A stretch of DNA of 35,402 bases from Alteromonadaceae bacterium UBA2620 (GCA_002339125.1 DDJQ01000058.1:138904-174305); one strand, 5' to 3'; counted from the stretch's first letter, positions 8,511 through 17,961 are shown. The notes: generated by a model from the sequence alone, not told the origin. Program-made: numbers and translations.

Positions 8511-9332
8511 ATGCAACATCGTAAACTTGCATTTATTGGCGCGGGCAACATGACCCGCAGTATCGTTGCCGGACTGGTCGCGTCTGGTTATCCCAAAGAG
8601 GCTATTATTGCCAGTAACCGCTCGCGGCCAAAGCTTGATGCCCTGGAGGAAGAACTGGGCATTAAAGTAACCCAATCCAACGACGAAGCCTGCCAGTTTG
8701 CTGATGCCATTGTGTTATCCGTAAAACCGCAAATGATGGCGGATGTGTGCGCAGCGATGCAGCAAAATACCGACTTTGCCGGCAAGCTCTTTGTTTCCAT
8801 CGCGGCGGGTCTGCCGGTCGCCCGGTTACAGGAAATGCTCGGTGGTGATTATCCGGTAGTACGGGTTATGCCCAACACGCCAAGCTTACTGGGCAAAGGG
8901 ATGTCGGGCCTGTATGCCGACGAAACAGTAGAACAATCAGACCGCGATTATGTTGCCGATGTCATGGGCGCGGTAGGCAAAACCCTGTGGGTAGAAAAAG
9001 AAGATGATATTAATGGCGTGATTGCAGCTGCCGGCAGCAGCCCGGCCTATTTCTTCTTATTTTTACAGGCCATGCAGGAAGAGTGTATGGCGCAGGGGTT
9101 TTCTCAGGCCGACGCCCGCGTATTAGTGCAACAGGCAATGCTGGGCGCAGCCGAAATGGTCTGCGAAAACCCACAGCTTGAGCTCAGCGAGCTGCGTGCT
9201 CAGGTCACATCGAAGGGAGGCACTACTGCTGCTGCATGTAATTCGTTAATCGACAGCGATTTGCAGGGCATTGTTGCCAAGGCAATGCAGGCCGCCGTAG
9301 CGCGTGCTGAAGAAATGGCTACTTTATTTTAG
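8511..9332 (+). CDS. proC: pyrroline-5-carboxylate reductase
   Basis: ProC reduces 1-pyrroline-5-carboxylate to L-proline with NAD(P)H, the last step of proline synthesis. The protein has 273 residues and starts 9 bases after yggS behind AAAGGAG. A Rossmann motif opens it (AFIGAGNMTRSIVAGL), and the C-terminal dimerisation domain carries the substrate-binding AAAGSSPAYFFLF and TSKGGTTAAA segments. Linkage to yggS is widespread in bacteria. Confidence 0.98.
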   Translation: MQHRKLAFIGAGNMTRSIVAGLVASGYPKEAIIASNRSRPKLDALEEELGIKVTQSNDEACQFADAIVLSVKPQMMADVCAAMQQNTDFAGKLFVSIAAGLPVARLQEMLGGDYPVVRVMPNTPSLLGKGMSGLYADETVEQSDRDYVADVMGAVGKTLWVEKEDDINGVIAAAGSSPAYFFLFLQAMQEECMAQGFSQADARVLVQQAMLGAAEMVCENPQLELSELRAQVTSKGGTTAAACNSLIDSDLQGIVAKAMQAAVARAEEMATLF

Positions 9333-9345
9333 ATAGGAACAGGCA

Positions 9346-9885
9346 ATGAGCGCTTCGGTTTTTCTAATCACCACTATATTCAACCTTTATTTAATGGTGG
9401 TGTTATTGCGGCTTTGGTTACAGATGGCCAGGGCTGACTTTTACAATCCGTTTAGTCAGTTTGTGGTAAAAGCTACTCACCCCATCGTCGGGCCGATGCG
9501 AAGGGTTATTCCCTCTATCGGCACCTTTGATGTGGCCACCCTGGTGCTGGCGATTCTGGTCGCGATGGCGAAGTACCTGGTGCTCAACCTGCTGTTTGGT
9601 GGCAACATTAATCCCGTGGGCCTGGTGATCATTTCATTACTGGATGTGGTCAAAGAGTTTCTCACCCTGGTATTCTGGGTGCTTATCTTACGTGCCGTAC
9701 TGAGCTGGGTTTCTCAGGGACGTAATCCCATCGAATACGTCATGCAACAACTCACAGAGCCGTTTCTGGCCCCTATCCGGCGCATTATTCCGCCGATTGG
9801 CGGACTCGACTTATCGGTACTGATTGCCATTATAGCCCTGCAGGCGTTACAGCTGGTACTGCGTGATTACTTACCTTATTACTAA
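9346..9885 (+). CDS. yggT: YggT family membrane protein
   Basis: A 179-residue integral membrane protein made of two YGGT repeats, each with a hydrophobic helix and a P-(M/I)-R-R-(V/I)-I-P motif: GPMRRVIPSIG near residue 50 and APIRRIIPPIGGLDLS near 141. The family is linked to osmotic or ion homeostasis in some bacteria, but its molecular role is unclear. It starts 13 bases after proC with an AGGAACAG site, in the usual yggS-proC-yggT order. Confidence 0.95.
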   Translation: MSASVFLITTIFNLYLMVVLLRLWLQMARADFYNPFSQFVVKATHPIVGPMRRVIPSIGTFDVATLVLAILVAMAKYLVLNLLFGGNINPVGLVIISLLDVVKEFLTLVFWVLILRAVLSWVSQGRNPIEYVMQQLTEPFLAPIRRIIPPIGGLDLSVLIAIIALQALQLVLRDYLPYY

Positions 9886-9898
9886 GCAGAGGTGAACT

Positions 9899-10336
9899 AT
9901 GGGTCGACTCCGCGTTTTTTATAAACTGTTATTTGCGCTCCTGTTGCTGCCGTTGGCATTTACTGCCAGCGCCGAACAAAAAGAGCAGCTGGGTGACTGG
10001 GATGTGCATTACATTGTAGTCAACTCGACGTTTTTTAGTCCTGAAATCGCCCGTCAGTACGGCGTAGTCCGCAGTAAGTACAACGCGCTGGTAAATATAT
10101 CTGTGCTTAACAGCGACACTCAGCAAGCACAAACAGTGAGTATGCAGGGCACGGCAACCAACCTGCTTGGCACCGAAAAAAAACTTAACTTTAAAAAAGT
10201 TCAGGAAGGTGAAGCGATTTACTACCTGGCCGTGTTTAGCTTTCGCCATGAAGAAACTTACCGCTTTAATATCGAGATCCGCCGGGGTAACACGGTAGAA
10301 AATCTTAAATTTCAGCAGAAGATGTACGTGGACTAA
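9899..10336 (+). CDS. DUF4426 family exported protein
   Basis: A 145-residue protein with a cleavable signal peptide (hydrophobic core LLFALLLLPLAFTA, likely cleavage after ASA near residue 25). The mature part starts EQKEQLGDWDVHYIVVNSTF, the hallmark of DUF4426. It is predicted to be periplasmic with a beta-rich fold. Function is unknown. It is the fourth gene of the yggS-proC-yggT unit, 13 bases after yggT behind GAGGTG. In many relatives rdgB and hemW follow at this point, but here they do not. Confidence 0.88.
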   Translation: MGRLRVFYKLLFALLLLPLAFTASAEQKEQLGDWDVHYIVVNSTFFSPEIARQYGVVRSKYNALVNISVLNSDTQQAQTVSMQGTATNLLGTEKKLNFKKVQEGEAIYYLAVFSFRHEETYRFNIEIRRGNTVENLKFQQKMYVD

Positions 10337-10340
10337 TCCT

Positions 10341-10383
10341 TAGCAGGTACCCCGGCACGGTAATTCCGTTGCCGGGGTAGCTA
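10341..10383 (+). terminator. strong GC-rich hairpin after the DUF4426 gene
   Basis: TACCCCGGCA (10348-10357) pairs perfectly with TGCCGGGGTA (10370-10379). CGG/CCG extends the stem inward and TAGC/GCTA outward. No T run follows, so it may be a transcript-stabilising or attenuating structure and not a full intrinsic terminator. Confidence 0.55.
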
Positions 10384-10425
10384 AATGCAGACTCAATGTC
10401 AGCAACCCGTAACGGAGAAACCAGG

Positions 10426-11490
10426 GTGACGCGCCCAATACGGCATAAACTATCAGCCACAGCAAAACAGGCACATAACGGTTTCTTATATAGCCTGAAA
10501 TCACTTTTTACTATTAATCCCATTCCCCGTCCGTTATCGCTAATCGCTCTCTGCTCTTTTTGCATGGCTTTGCCACTGTTACTTGGCGTACTCAGTGACA
10601 ACCTGGAAGCTGGCCTTACAGCTTGTATTGGTGCGCTTCTGGGATTGTACAGCCCCTCTTTTACCCCTGGCTACCGGGCCCGTGCGCTGCTGAAAATGAT
10701 AATTCCATTTGGCGCTTCGTTTACCCTCGGGCTTATAACTGCTCGCTATTTACCCGCCTCAGCTTTTTTCCTTGGGCTGGTTGCGCTGATAGCGATCTAC
10801 CTTGCCTTGTATAAAAAGATGCGCCCACCGGCCGGGTTCTTTTTCATTATGGTGTGCTGTCTGAGCAAAACCCATCATGTACCAACAGACCATATTCCTG
10901 TCATTGCCAGCGCTTTTTTTGCCGGTAGCCTGATGGTAACGATTGCCGTTTGGCTTCACGACCGCATAATGGTGAAAGACAAACCGAAACAAGTCACCGA
11001 CCCGGCACAACCACTCTGGCAACCTGCCGCATTCGTAAAAGCGCTGGTCGCCGGAATAACCGTTGGCGGCAGTTATTATCTGGCCAGCCTGGGTGGTATT
11101 GATAATCCGTACTGGGTACCCATTACAGTTGCTGCCATCTTGCAAGGCCAACGGATGACCGAGTTCTGGCAACGCTCTTTGCACCGGGCCACGGGCACGG
11201 CGCTGGGCATGTTACTTGCCGCTGGTATTTTTGCCCTGTCTCCTTCGCCGCTGGTACTGATCCTGCTGTTGTTTGTGCTGGCGTTTACTATCGAAATGCT
11301 GATCACCAAAAATTATGCACTGGCGTGTATTTTCATTACGCCATTAACCGTTATCCTTGCCCACACTGCGCCGATTGGTTACAGCGCTCAAACGCTTATC
11401 ATTGCCCGTATGACAGATGTATTAATTGGCGTTGCTTTTGCTCTGTTGGCCGGGGTAATACTCAAACTTCTGCCGGTAGAAAACCGCTGA
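10426..11490 (+). CDS. FUSC-family inner-membrane protein (putative aromatic/efflux permease)
   Basis: About 354 residues, built as two blocks of hydrophobic helices (about residues 32-155 and 215-350) around a short polar linker. This is the FUSC/YccS-like layout without the large cytoplasmic domain. The second block has the typical NPYWVPITVAAILQGQ and RSLHRATGTALGMLLAAGI segment. I choose GTG 10426 over ATG 10396 because GGAG at 10414-10417 has good spacing to it. Related proteins export aromatic acids such as p-hydroxybenzoate or fusaric acid. The substrate here is unknown, and no membrane-fusion partner is adjacent. Confidence 0.8.
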   Translation: MTRPIRHKLSATAKQAHNGFLYSLKSLFTINPIPRPLSLIALCSFCMALPLLLGVLSDNLEAGLTACIGALLGLYSPSFTPGYRARALLKMIIPFGASFTLGLITARYLPASAFFLGLVALIAIYLALYKKMRPPAGFFFIMVCCLSKTHHVPTDHIPVIASAFFAGSLMVTIAVWLHDRIMVKDKPKQVTDPAQPLWQPAAFVKALVAGITVGGSYYLASLGGIDNPYWVPITVAAILQGQRMTEFWQRSLHRATGTALGMLLAAGIFALSPSPLVLILLLFVLAFTIEMLITKNYALACIFITPLTVILAHTAPIGYSAQTLIIARMTDVLIGVAFALLAGVILKLLPVENR

Positions 11491-11594
11491 GCGGTAGCTT
11501 TCAGACTACCAAATTGCTTGTTTTAAGTGCCCTATCCATTACACTTTTGCTGGAAGAATAATCCTCTACATCAATAATAACGACGGAACTCACA

Positions 11595-13886
11595 TTGAAA
11601 AAGTTAACGCAATCCCTGATCACAGGCGTTGGTTTGCTTGCTCTGTTTGGCTGTGCCCCGAGCGGGCAACAAAACGCTGAGCCTGCCCCAACCTTATCTC
11701 TCGAACGCATTTATACTGATAAAGAATTTAACAGTGAACGTGCGCCCTATTTTCGCTGGCTGGATGATGGCAGCGGCTACACAGTGCTCGAAGCGCGCAG
11801 TAAAAATACTCAGCAAACTGATGATGACAGCCACGGCGTAACCGGCAATGACATCGTTTTTTATCAGCCTGATGGCAGCGGCCGCAAGGTGCTGATAACA
11901 GTAGAACAGCTCACGCCTGAAGGCGCAGATGACGCCCTGAGTATTGAAAACTACCAATGGTCCGAAGACGGCAAATGGGCTCTGATTTTTACTAACGGGC
12001 AAAAGGTCTGGCGGCACCGCACACGAGGTGACTACTGGGTGTTGAACCTGGAATCTGACTCACTCTACCAACTCGGTGGCGAGACACCCAAAGAAACGAG
12101 CCTGATGTTCGCCAAGTTCAGCCCTGACAGCCAGAAAGTGGCCTATGTACAGGACAACAATATCTATGTGGAAACCCTGGGTAGCAAAAACGTCACCGCG
12201 CTTACTACCGATGGCAGCGATACCATTATCAATGGTAATTTCGACTGGGTATATGAAGAAGAGTTTTCGATTACCGATGGTTTTCGCTGGAGTCCGAACA
12301 GTAAAGCAATCGCTTACTGGCAGCTCGATCAATCCGGTGTTGAATACTTCACCATGATCAACAATACCGACTCGCTTTACCCCGCCCTCACGCGTTTTCC
12401 TTACCCCAAGGCTGGAGAGCAAAATTCTGCAGTGAAGGTTGGTGTGGTATCACTTGCCGACCAACAAACTCACTGGGCACCGCTCACCGGCGATAATCGC
12501 GACCGCTATGTGCCGCGCATTAGTTGGGCAGGCACCAGCGAGGAAGTGCTTATTCAAGATGTCAACCGACCGCAAAATACCAATGTGCTGCGGTTATTTA
12601 ACTGGCAGGATAATACCCTGGAAACCATTTATACCGATAAGGACGATGCGTTTCTGGAATGGTATTACGCGGCCGAGTGGCAGGAAGATGGCAGCCATTT
12701 CGTCTTTCACAGTGAGCGCGACGGCTGGCGCCACCTGTACCGAATTTCCCGGGATGGTAAATCAATAATCGATTTAACGCCGGGTGAGTACGATATTGTG
12801 GACTTAATTACCATTAACGAAGCCACTAACAGTATTTACTTTACCGCTTCGCCGGATGCGCCTGAACAGCGCTTCCTGTTTAAGGGCTCACTGGATGGCA
12901 GTGCACCGGTACAACAGGTAACGCCGATGACATTTACCGGGAATAACCGTTACTACATGTCGAAGGATGCCAGCTATGCCATGCACACGCATAGTCGCTT
13001 TAATCAGCCGGCCAGTAGCCAGATCATCAAAACAACAGGCCATGAACCTGTTACCCAGCTTACCACCAACGATGAGTTGAAAGCTCAGTTGGCCAAAGAG
13101 TCCCTGCCGCGACACGAGTTTTTCCGGATTGAAGCCAGAGACGGTGTTGTGCTTGATGGCTGGATCATGTTCCCGCCTAACATGGACCCAACTAAGCAAT
13201 ACCCAATCATATTTTATGTTTACGGTGAACCCTGGGGCTCTACCGTTCAGGACAGCTGGGGCGGCAGCAGCTATCTGTGGAACAGCATGATGACACAGAA
13301 AGGCTTTATTATGGTGTCGGTAGATAACCGTGGTACCCGCGCACCAAAAGGCCGGGACTGGCGTAAATCGATTTACAAGAAGATTGGCAGTCTCACCGTA
13401 CGCGATCAGGCCGATGCCCTGGATGCCATGGCAGAGCGCTGGCCGCAAATTGATACCAGCCGGGTGGGTGTTTGGGGTCACTCGGGTGGCGGCAGTTCAA
13501 CGCTTAACCTGCTGTTCAGACACGGCGATAAGTTTCACGTAGGGGTAGCTCAGGCTCCGGTGGCTGATATTCGTTATTACGATACCATCTATCAGGAACG
13601 CTACGCCGGCAACCCTAACACCGATCCGGACAGCTACACGCAGACATCACCAATCACCTTTGCCAAAGACTTACAGGGCGAACTGTTACTGGTGCATGGT
13701 ACCGGCGATGATAACGTTCATTATCAGGGCACAGAGGCTTTAATTAATGAGCTGGTGAAACACAATAAGCAGTTTGAGTTTATGTCCTACCCTAATCGCA
13801 GTCACCGCATCAGTGAGGGTGAAGGCACAACACTGCACTTGCAGACCATGAAAACCAATTTCTTCCTTGAGCACCTTAAGCCTTAA
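11595..13886 (+). CDS. dipeptidyl peptidase IV family serine peptidase (S9B), lipoprotein
   Basis: The enzyme removes X-Pro/X-Ala dipeptides from peptide N-termini. The 763-residue protein begins with a lipoprotein signal (lipobox LFGC, Cys near residue 20), so it is likely anchored in the periplasm or outer membrane. An N-terminal beta-propeller carries the N-terminus-binding double glutamate in DWVYEEEFS. The C-terminal hydrolase has Ser630 in WGHSGGGSS, Asp705 in GTGDDNVHYQ and His737 in NRSHRISEG. The start is TTG with a weak ACGGAA site; no later ATG keeps the signal peptide. It probably serves peptide nutrition. Confidence 0.95.
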   Translation: MKKLTQSLITGVGLLALFGCAPSGQQNAEPAPTLSLERIYTDKEFNSERAPYFRWLDDGSGYTVLEARSKNTQQTDDDSHGVTGNDIVFYQPDGSGRKVLITVEQLTPEGADDALSIENYQWSEDGKWALIFTNGQKVWRHRTRGDYWVLNLESDSLYQLGGETPKETSLMFAKFSPDSQKVAYVQDNNIYVETLGSKNVTALTTDGSDTIINGNFDWVYEEEFSITDGFRWSPNSKAIAYWQLDQSGVEYFTMINNTDSLYPALTRFPYPKAGEQNSAVKVGVVSLADQQTHWAPLTGDNRDRYVPRISWAGTSEEVLIQDVNRPQNTNVLRLFNWQDNTLETIYTDKDDAFLEWYYAAEWQEDGSHFVFHSERDGWRHLYRISRDGKSIIDLTPGEYDIVDLITINEATNSIYFTASPDAPEQRFLFKGSLDGSAPVQQVTPMTFTGNNRYYMSKDASYAMHTHSRFNQPASSQIIKTTGHEPVTQLTTNDELKAQLAKESLPRHEFFRIEARDGVVLDGWIMFPPNMDPTKQYPIIFYVYGEPWGSTVQDSWGGSSYLWNSMMTQKGFIMVSVDNRGTRAPKGRDWRKSIYKKIGSLTVRDQADALDAMAERWPQIDTSRVGVWGHSGGGSSTLNLLFRHGDKFHVGVAQAPVADIRYYDTIYQERYAGNPNTDPDSYTQTSPITFAKDLQGELLLVHGTGDDNVHYQGTEALINELVKHNKQFEFMSYPNRSHRISEGEGTTLHLQTMKTNFFLEHLKP

Positions 13887-13908
13887 GCGGTGCCCATGAA
13901 GTAAATAT

Positions 13909-13948
13909 AAAAAAACGCAGCAAGGCATCACGCCTGCTGCGTTTTTTA
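13909..13948. terminator. bidirectional terminator between the S9 peptidase gene and yaaA
   Basis: AAAAAACGCAGCA (13910-13922) pairs with TGCTGCGTTTTTT (13935-13947), with GGC/GCC inside the loop. A T run ends each strand, fitting the two convergent genes. Confidence 0.9.
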
Positions 13949-13962
13949 GTTTAACAATTGGA

Positions 13963-14736
13963 CTATTGCTCTTCGCGTAAAAATACCAGTTCTGACGCTG
14001 AGCTTTGCTCTTCACTAAAATAATACCCGGCTGTGTCGAAGGCTTTTAATCCGTCCACATCCTTGACCTGATTTTGAATAATGTAGCGGGCCATCAGTCC
14101 ACGGGCTTTTTTGGCGAAGAAACTGATAATTTTATACTGACCATTTTTCTTGTCTTTAAACACGGGCGTGATGATCATGCCAGCAAGCGCTGCTTTCTTA
14201 ACCGACTTGAAGTATTCGTTCGACGCCAGGTTAATCAGCACATTATCGCCTTGAGATTCGAGCGCTTCATTAAGCACTGTGGTAATTCTGTTGTCCCAGT
14301 ATTCATACAGGTTTTTACCGCGGGAGTTCTCCAGCTTAGTGCCCATTTCCAACCGGTAGGCCTGCATCAGGTCCAACGGTCGCAGCACACCATAAAGGCC
14401 AGAAAGGATCCGCAAATGCTGCTGGGCGTAAGCGATATCTTCTTCACTTAAACTCTGGGCATCAAGGCCAGTGTACACATCACCGTTAAACGCAAACAGT
14501 GCCTGACGCGCATTATCGTCGGTAAACGGCACGCTGAACTCAGCAAAACGGTTGGCATTCAGGGTCGCCAGTTTGTCACTGATCTTCATCAGCGAACCAA
14601 GTTGAGCAGGGCTTAATTCCTTACACTCTTCGGCGAGCGTCGAGGCATCATCCAACAGCTCAGGCTGGGTATATTCGCTAACCGGAACAGAGGACTCGTA
14701 ATCTAAATTTTTGGCTGGGGATACAACAACTAACAT
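13963..14736 (-). CDS. yaaA: peroxide stress protein YaaA (DUF328/UPF0246)
   Basis: YaaA lowers intracellular free iron and protects DNA and proteins during hydrogen peroxide stress. In E. coli it belongs to the OxyR regulon. The 257-residue protein has the signatures MLVVVSPAKNLDYES, FNGDVYTGL near residue 83, LSGLYGVLRPLDLMQAYRLEMG near 110 and INLASNEYFKSV near 170. GGAG lies 8 bases before the ATG. An extended -10 promoter is visible upstream. No OxyR site could be recognised by eye. Confidence 0.97.
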   Translation of the reverse strand: MLVVVSPAKNLDYESSVPVSEYTQPELLDDASTLAEECKELSPAQLGSLMKISDKLATLNANRFAEFSVPFTDDNARQALFAFNGDVYTGLDAQSLSEEDIAYAQQHLRILSGLYGVLRPLDLMQAYRLEMGTKLENSRGKNLYEYWDNRITTVLNEALESQGDNVLINLASNEYFKSVKKAALAGMIITPVFKDKKNGQYKIISFFAKKARGLMARYIIQNQVKDVDGLKAFDTAGYYFSEEQSSASELVFLREEQ

Positions 14737-14761
14737 GCTTTCTCCTATTTCTTTACCGGAG

Positions 14762-14770
14762 AGTATACCA
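14762..14770 (-). promoter_or_regulatory. extended -10 promoter for yaaA
   Basis: On the minus strand, TGGTATACT gives an extended -10 (TGn plus TATACT) about 26 bases upstream of the yaaA ATG. A weak TGATTG lies 16 bases further up. Confidence 0.5.
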
Positions 14771-15056
14771 CTGTTAATTACGTCAATCAGGCGCTAAAAA
14801 TCGATTAGCAGGTTCAATAAAATGGGTCAGAACAAACCGCAAAACGGGTTTTACCCATACCGGTGCTTATGAAAACTGTACAGCGCTTTATTTTAAAGCG
14901 ATAGCGCACCGTCAGCGGTTAACCTCAACCGAAGATTGTTATACACTGAGTAAAACACGTCATAAAAATTCAAGACGGCACCCTACAGCAAATTTAACCG
15001 GTCCGTACCATCTGTACTGATGGCACGGCCTCCACTTATTCAGGATAAAACAGACT
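14771..15056 (+). promoter_or_regulatory. intergenic control region of tal, with a 5' UTR hairpin
   Basis: This is the noncoding gap between divergent yaaA and tal. A TGT-TATACA extended -10 at 14937-14945 is a possible tal promoter, with no clear -35. A hairpin at 15000-15030 pairs GG(T)CCGTACCATC with GATGGCACGGCC, with one A-C mismatch and one bulge. It has no T run after it and sits 26 bases before the ATG, so it would lie in the tal leader. No reading frame is convincing here. Confidence 0.4.
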
Positions 15057-16019
15057 ATGAGTAACCAGCTTGAATCGCTCCGTAAATTAACCACTGTAGT
15101 TGCCGATACCGGCGACATCGATGCCATTAAAAAGTATCAGCCAGTGGATGCGACCACCAACCCGTCACTACTGCTTAAAGCGGCCAGCCTGCCCCAATAT
15201 GCTGCGCTTATTGATGACGCAGTCAGCTGGGCCGCCAGTCAGTCTGATGATGCCGAGCAACAGCTTACCGACGCATCAGACAAGCTTGCGGTAGCTATCG
15301 GTAAAGAAATTTCTGGCAGCATTCCTGGCCGTATTTCTACCGAAGTGGATGCCCGTTTATCGTTTGATACCGAAGCCACCATCGCCAAGGCTAAGCGCCT
15401 GGTTCAACTGTATGCGGATGCCGGTATCGACAAGTCAAAGATCCTTATTAAGATTGCCTCTACCTGGGAAGGTATTAAAGCAGCAGAAGTGCTGGAAAAA
15501 GAAGGCATCAACTGTAACCTGACGCTGCTATTCAGCTTTGCCCAGGCTCGTGCGTGCGCAGAAGCCGGTGCGTTCCTGATCTCCCCGTTTGTTGGGCGTA
15601 TTCTGGACTGGTACAAAAAAGCAACAGGTAAAGACAGCTACGCAGCTAACGAAGACCCGGGTGTAGTTTCTGTTACCAGCATCTACAATTACTACAAAGC
15701 CAATGGATATAAAACTATCGTGATGGGCGCCAGCTTCCGTAACATTGGCGAAATCCTTGAGCTGGCCGGTTGCGACCGTCTGACCATAAGCCCGCAGTTA
15801 CTTGAAGAACTGGCCAATGCGCCGGGTGAAGTGGCCGCTAAACTAACCGATAACGGCGCTACTGAGCAGCCGGGTGCAGCGCTTACCGAAGCTGAGTTCC
15901 GTTGGGATATGAATGAAGATGCCATGGCAACAGAGAAGCTGGCAGAAGGTATTCGCAACTTCGCTGCCGATCAGGAAAAACTGGAAACAATGTTAAAAGA
16001 CAAACTTGATAATTTGTAA
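15057..16019 (+). CDS. tal: transaldolase
   Basis: Transaldolase moves a dihydroxyacetone unit between sugar phosphates in the non-oxidative pentose phosphate pathway. The 320-residue protein is close to E. coli TalB. DATTNPSLLLKA lies near residue 30, DARLSFDTEATI near 98, and the Schiff-base lysine is in ILIKIASTWEG near residue 130. NLTLLFSFAQA and SPFVGRILDWYK follow. AGGA precedes the ATG. The gene lies 66 bases upstream of pgi, so the two central-carbon genes are probably co-expressed. Confidence 0.98.
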   Translation: MSNQLESLRKLTTVVADTGDIDAIKKYQPVDATTNPSLLLKAASLPQYAALIDDAVSWAASQSDDAEQQLTDASDKLAVAIGKEISGSIPGRISTEVDARLSFDTEATIAKAKRLVQLYADAGIDKSKILIKIASTWEGIKAAEVLEKEGINCNLTLLFSFAQARACAEAGAFLISPFVGRILDWYKKATGKDSYAANEDPGVVSVTSIYNYYKANGYKTIVMGASFRNIGEILELAGCDRLTISPQLLEELANAPGEVAAKLTDNGATEQPGAALTEAEFRWDMNEDAMATEKLAEGIRNFAADQEKLETMLKDKLDNL

Positions 16020-16085
16020 TACAATATTAACATTAAATTGAAATTATCAACCATCTTTACTGATTAGTTTTTGTAGGAAATAAGT

Positions 16086-17735
16086 ATGACAACGCTCACG
16101 GAATCAGCCCAGTGGCAAACGCTTGAATCACTGGCCCAACTGGTTAAAAAAGAACATATGCGTAACTGGTTTGCCGGTGACGAAAACCGCGCTGCCGAAA
16201 TGAATGCAGAGGCCTGCGGTATTTATATCGACTTTTCCAAAAACCGGGTGACCAAAGATGTATTAAAAGCCCTGTTTGACCTGGCTGATGAGCGTGGTGT
16301 CGCCCAGCATCGCGATGCAATGTTCAACGGCGATATCATTAACAATACCGAAGGCCGTGCAGTATTGCATACCGCGTTACGTAACTTTTCGGGTCAGCCG
16401 GTGATGGTCGACGGCGAAGATGTGATGCCGGAAGTGCTCGCCACGTTGGAGAAAATTGAGGCATTCACGCACAGTATTCACAGCGGTGAGCACAAAGGTT
16501 ATACCGGCAAAGCGATTAAACACATTGTGGCGATTGGTATCGGCGGCTCCTTCTTAGGGCCGAAGATCATGACCGAAGCCCTCAAACCCTATCAGCAGGA
16601 TGCAGTAAAAGTGCATTTTGTGGCCAACGTTGATGGCTGCCACATTACTGACGTACTTGCTGAGATGGACCATGAAGATACACTTATCGTGATGTCTTCC
16701 AAGTCTTTCTCAACGCAGGAAACTCTGCAAAATACGCTAACCGCCAAAGACTGGTTCCTTAAACAGGGCGGTAAACAGGAAGATATCGCCAAGCACTTTG
16801 TTGCCGTATCTTCCAATGTTAAAGCCGCTACCGAGTTCGGAATTGCTGAAGAAAACATCTTCCCGATGTGGGACTGGGTAGGCGGTCGTTATTCGTTGTG
16901 GTCTGCCATCGGTCTGCCAATTTCCTTATGCCTCGGCTTTGCCAATTTTAAAGGCCTGCTGGAAGGTGCTTTTGCCATGGACGAGCACTTTAAATCGGCC
17001 CCTAATGAGCAGAACCTGCCGGTTATCCTGGCAGTGCTGGGCATTTGGTATCGCAACTTCTTTGGGGCGCAGTCTCACGTTATGTTGCCTTACTACCATT
17101 ATCTGCGAGGTTTACCTGCGTATGTACAGCAACTCGACATGGAAAGTAACGGCAAGATGGTGACACAGGATGGCGATGCTATCGGTTACGAAACCGGACC
17201 GATCATCTGGGGTAGTGAAGGAACTAACGGTCAGCACAGTTTCCACCAGCTTATTCACCAGGGGCACGGCGTTATTCCGGCAGACTTTCTGCTGCCATTA
17301 AACGTGCCTAATCAGGACGACACCCATCACGCGATGCTGGCCTCTAACTGCTTTGGTCAGGCCCAGGCTCTGATGCAGGGCAAATCCTTTGACGACTGCT
17401 ATGCAGACTTAGCCGACAAAGGGCTGGACGAAGCAGAGCGTAAACGTCTGGCTCATCATAAAACCATGCCGGGCAACAAACCCAGCAACACCATTTTATT
17501 TGAAAAGCTGGATCCGTTTACACTTGGCGCGCTGGTTGCAATGTATGAACATAAGGTGTTCGTACAAGGTGTTATCTGGCAGCTTAATTCCTTTGACCAA
17601 TGGGGCGTAGAATTAGGTAAAGTCCTTGGAAATCAAGTGTTAGCGGGAATTCAGGGGAATACAGAAGCAGAGACTTTTGACAGCTCAACCCAGGATCTGA
17701 TTAACCGCTTTAAGCAAGCCAATGCACCAAAATAA
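16086..17735 (+). CDS. pgi: glucose-6-phosphate isomerase
   Basis: Pgi interconverts glucose 6-phosphate and fructose 6-phosphate in the cytosol. It has 549 residues, the same length as the E. coli enzyme. Visible motifs are AIGIGGSFLGPKIM near residue 150, VMSSKSFSTQETL near 202, the active-site glutamate region YETGPIIWGSEGTNGQHSFH near residue 370, and the catalytic lysine in the C-terminal GVELGKVLG segment near 514. AGGAA precedes the ATG. It is followed by an intrinsic terminator. Confidence 0.98.
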   Translation: MTTLTESAQWQTLESLAQLVKKEHMRNWFAGDENRAAEMNAEACGIYIDFSKNRVTKDVLKALFDLADERGVAQHRDAMFNGDIINNTEGRAVLHTALRNFSGQPVMVDGEDVMPEVLATLEKIEAFTHSIHSGEHKGYTGKAIKHIVAIGIGGSFLGPKIMTEALKPYQQDAVKVHFVANVDGCHITDVLAEMDHEDTLIVMSSKSFSTQETLQNTLTAKDWFLKQGGKQEDIAKHFVAVSSNVKAATEFGIAEENIFPMWDWVGGRYSLWSAIGLPISLCLGFANFKGLLEGAFAMDEHFKSAPNEQNLPVILAVLGIWYRNFFGAQSHVMLPYYHYLRGLPAYVQQLDMESNGKMVTQDGDAIGYETGPIIWGSEGTNGQHSFHQLIHQGHGVIPADFLLPLNVPNQDDTHHAMLASNCFGQAQALMQGKSFDDCYADLADKGLDEAERKRLAHHKTMPGNKPSNTILFEKLDPFTLGALVAMYEHKVFVQGVIWQLNSFDQWGVELGKVLGNQVLAGIQGNTEAETFDSSTQDLINRFKQANAPK

Positions 17736-17772
17736 ACATTACTGGTTATAATCTGAGCCAATAATGTGCAAA

Positions 17773-17803
17773 ACAGAGGGAACCGTTCACGGGGTCCCTC
17801 TGT
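17773..17803 (+). terminator. hairpin terminator after pgi
   Basis: ACAGAGGGA (17773-17781) and TCCCTCTGT (17795-17803) form a 9-bp stem about 40 bases after the pgi stop. Only a weak T content follows. Confidence 0.6.
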
Positions 17804-17920
17804 ACATAAGAACACCACGGATTGTCATCGCAGCGTCATAATTTGTTAATTAAAAGTAAACAAAACTATTTTAATCTAACGATAGCTGTGGTACAAAAAT
17901 TGTCAGGGGTCAATAAAGAC

Positions 17921-17933
17921 ACACTGACAGTGT
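17921..17933. promoter_or_regulatory. short palindrome upstream of the DUF3545 gene, possible operator
   Basis: ACACTG-A-CAGTGT is a perfect 6-bp inverted repeat with a 1-base centre, 28 bases before the GTG start. A possible promoter (TTGTTA, 18 bases, TATTTT) lies about 50 bases further up. The binding protein, if any, is unknown. Confidence 0.3.
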
Positions 17934-17961
17934 AGTTAGCGGTAATAACAAGGAGATCTCC

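Noticed and set aside
12888..13481. 197-codon open frame on the minus strand inside the dipeptidyl peptidase gene
   Set aside because: It lies opposite the catalytic domain, has no start signals and shows low-complexity, unnatural composition.
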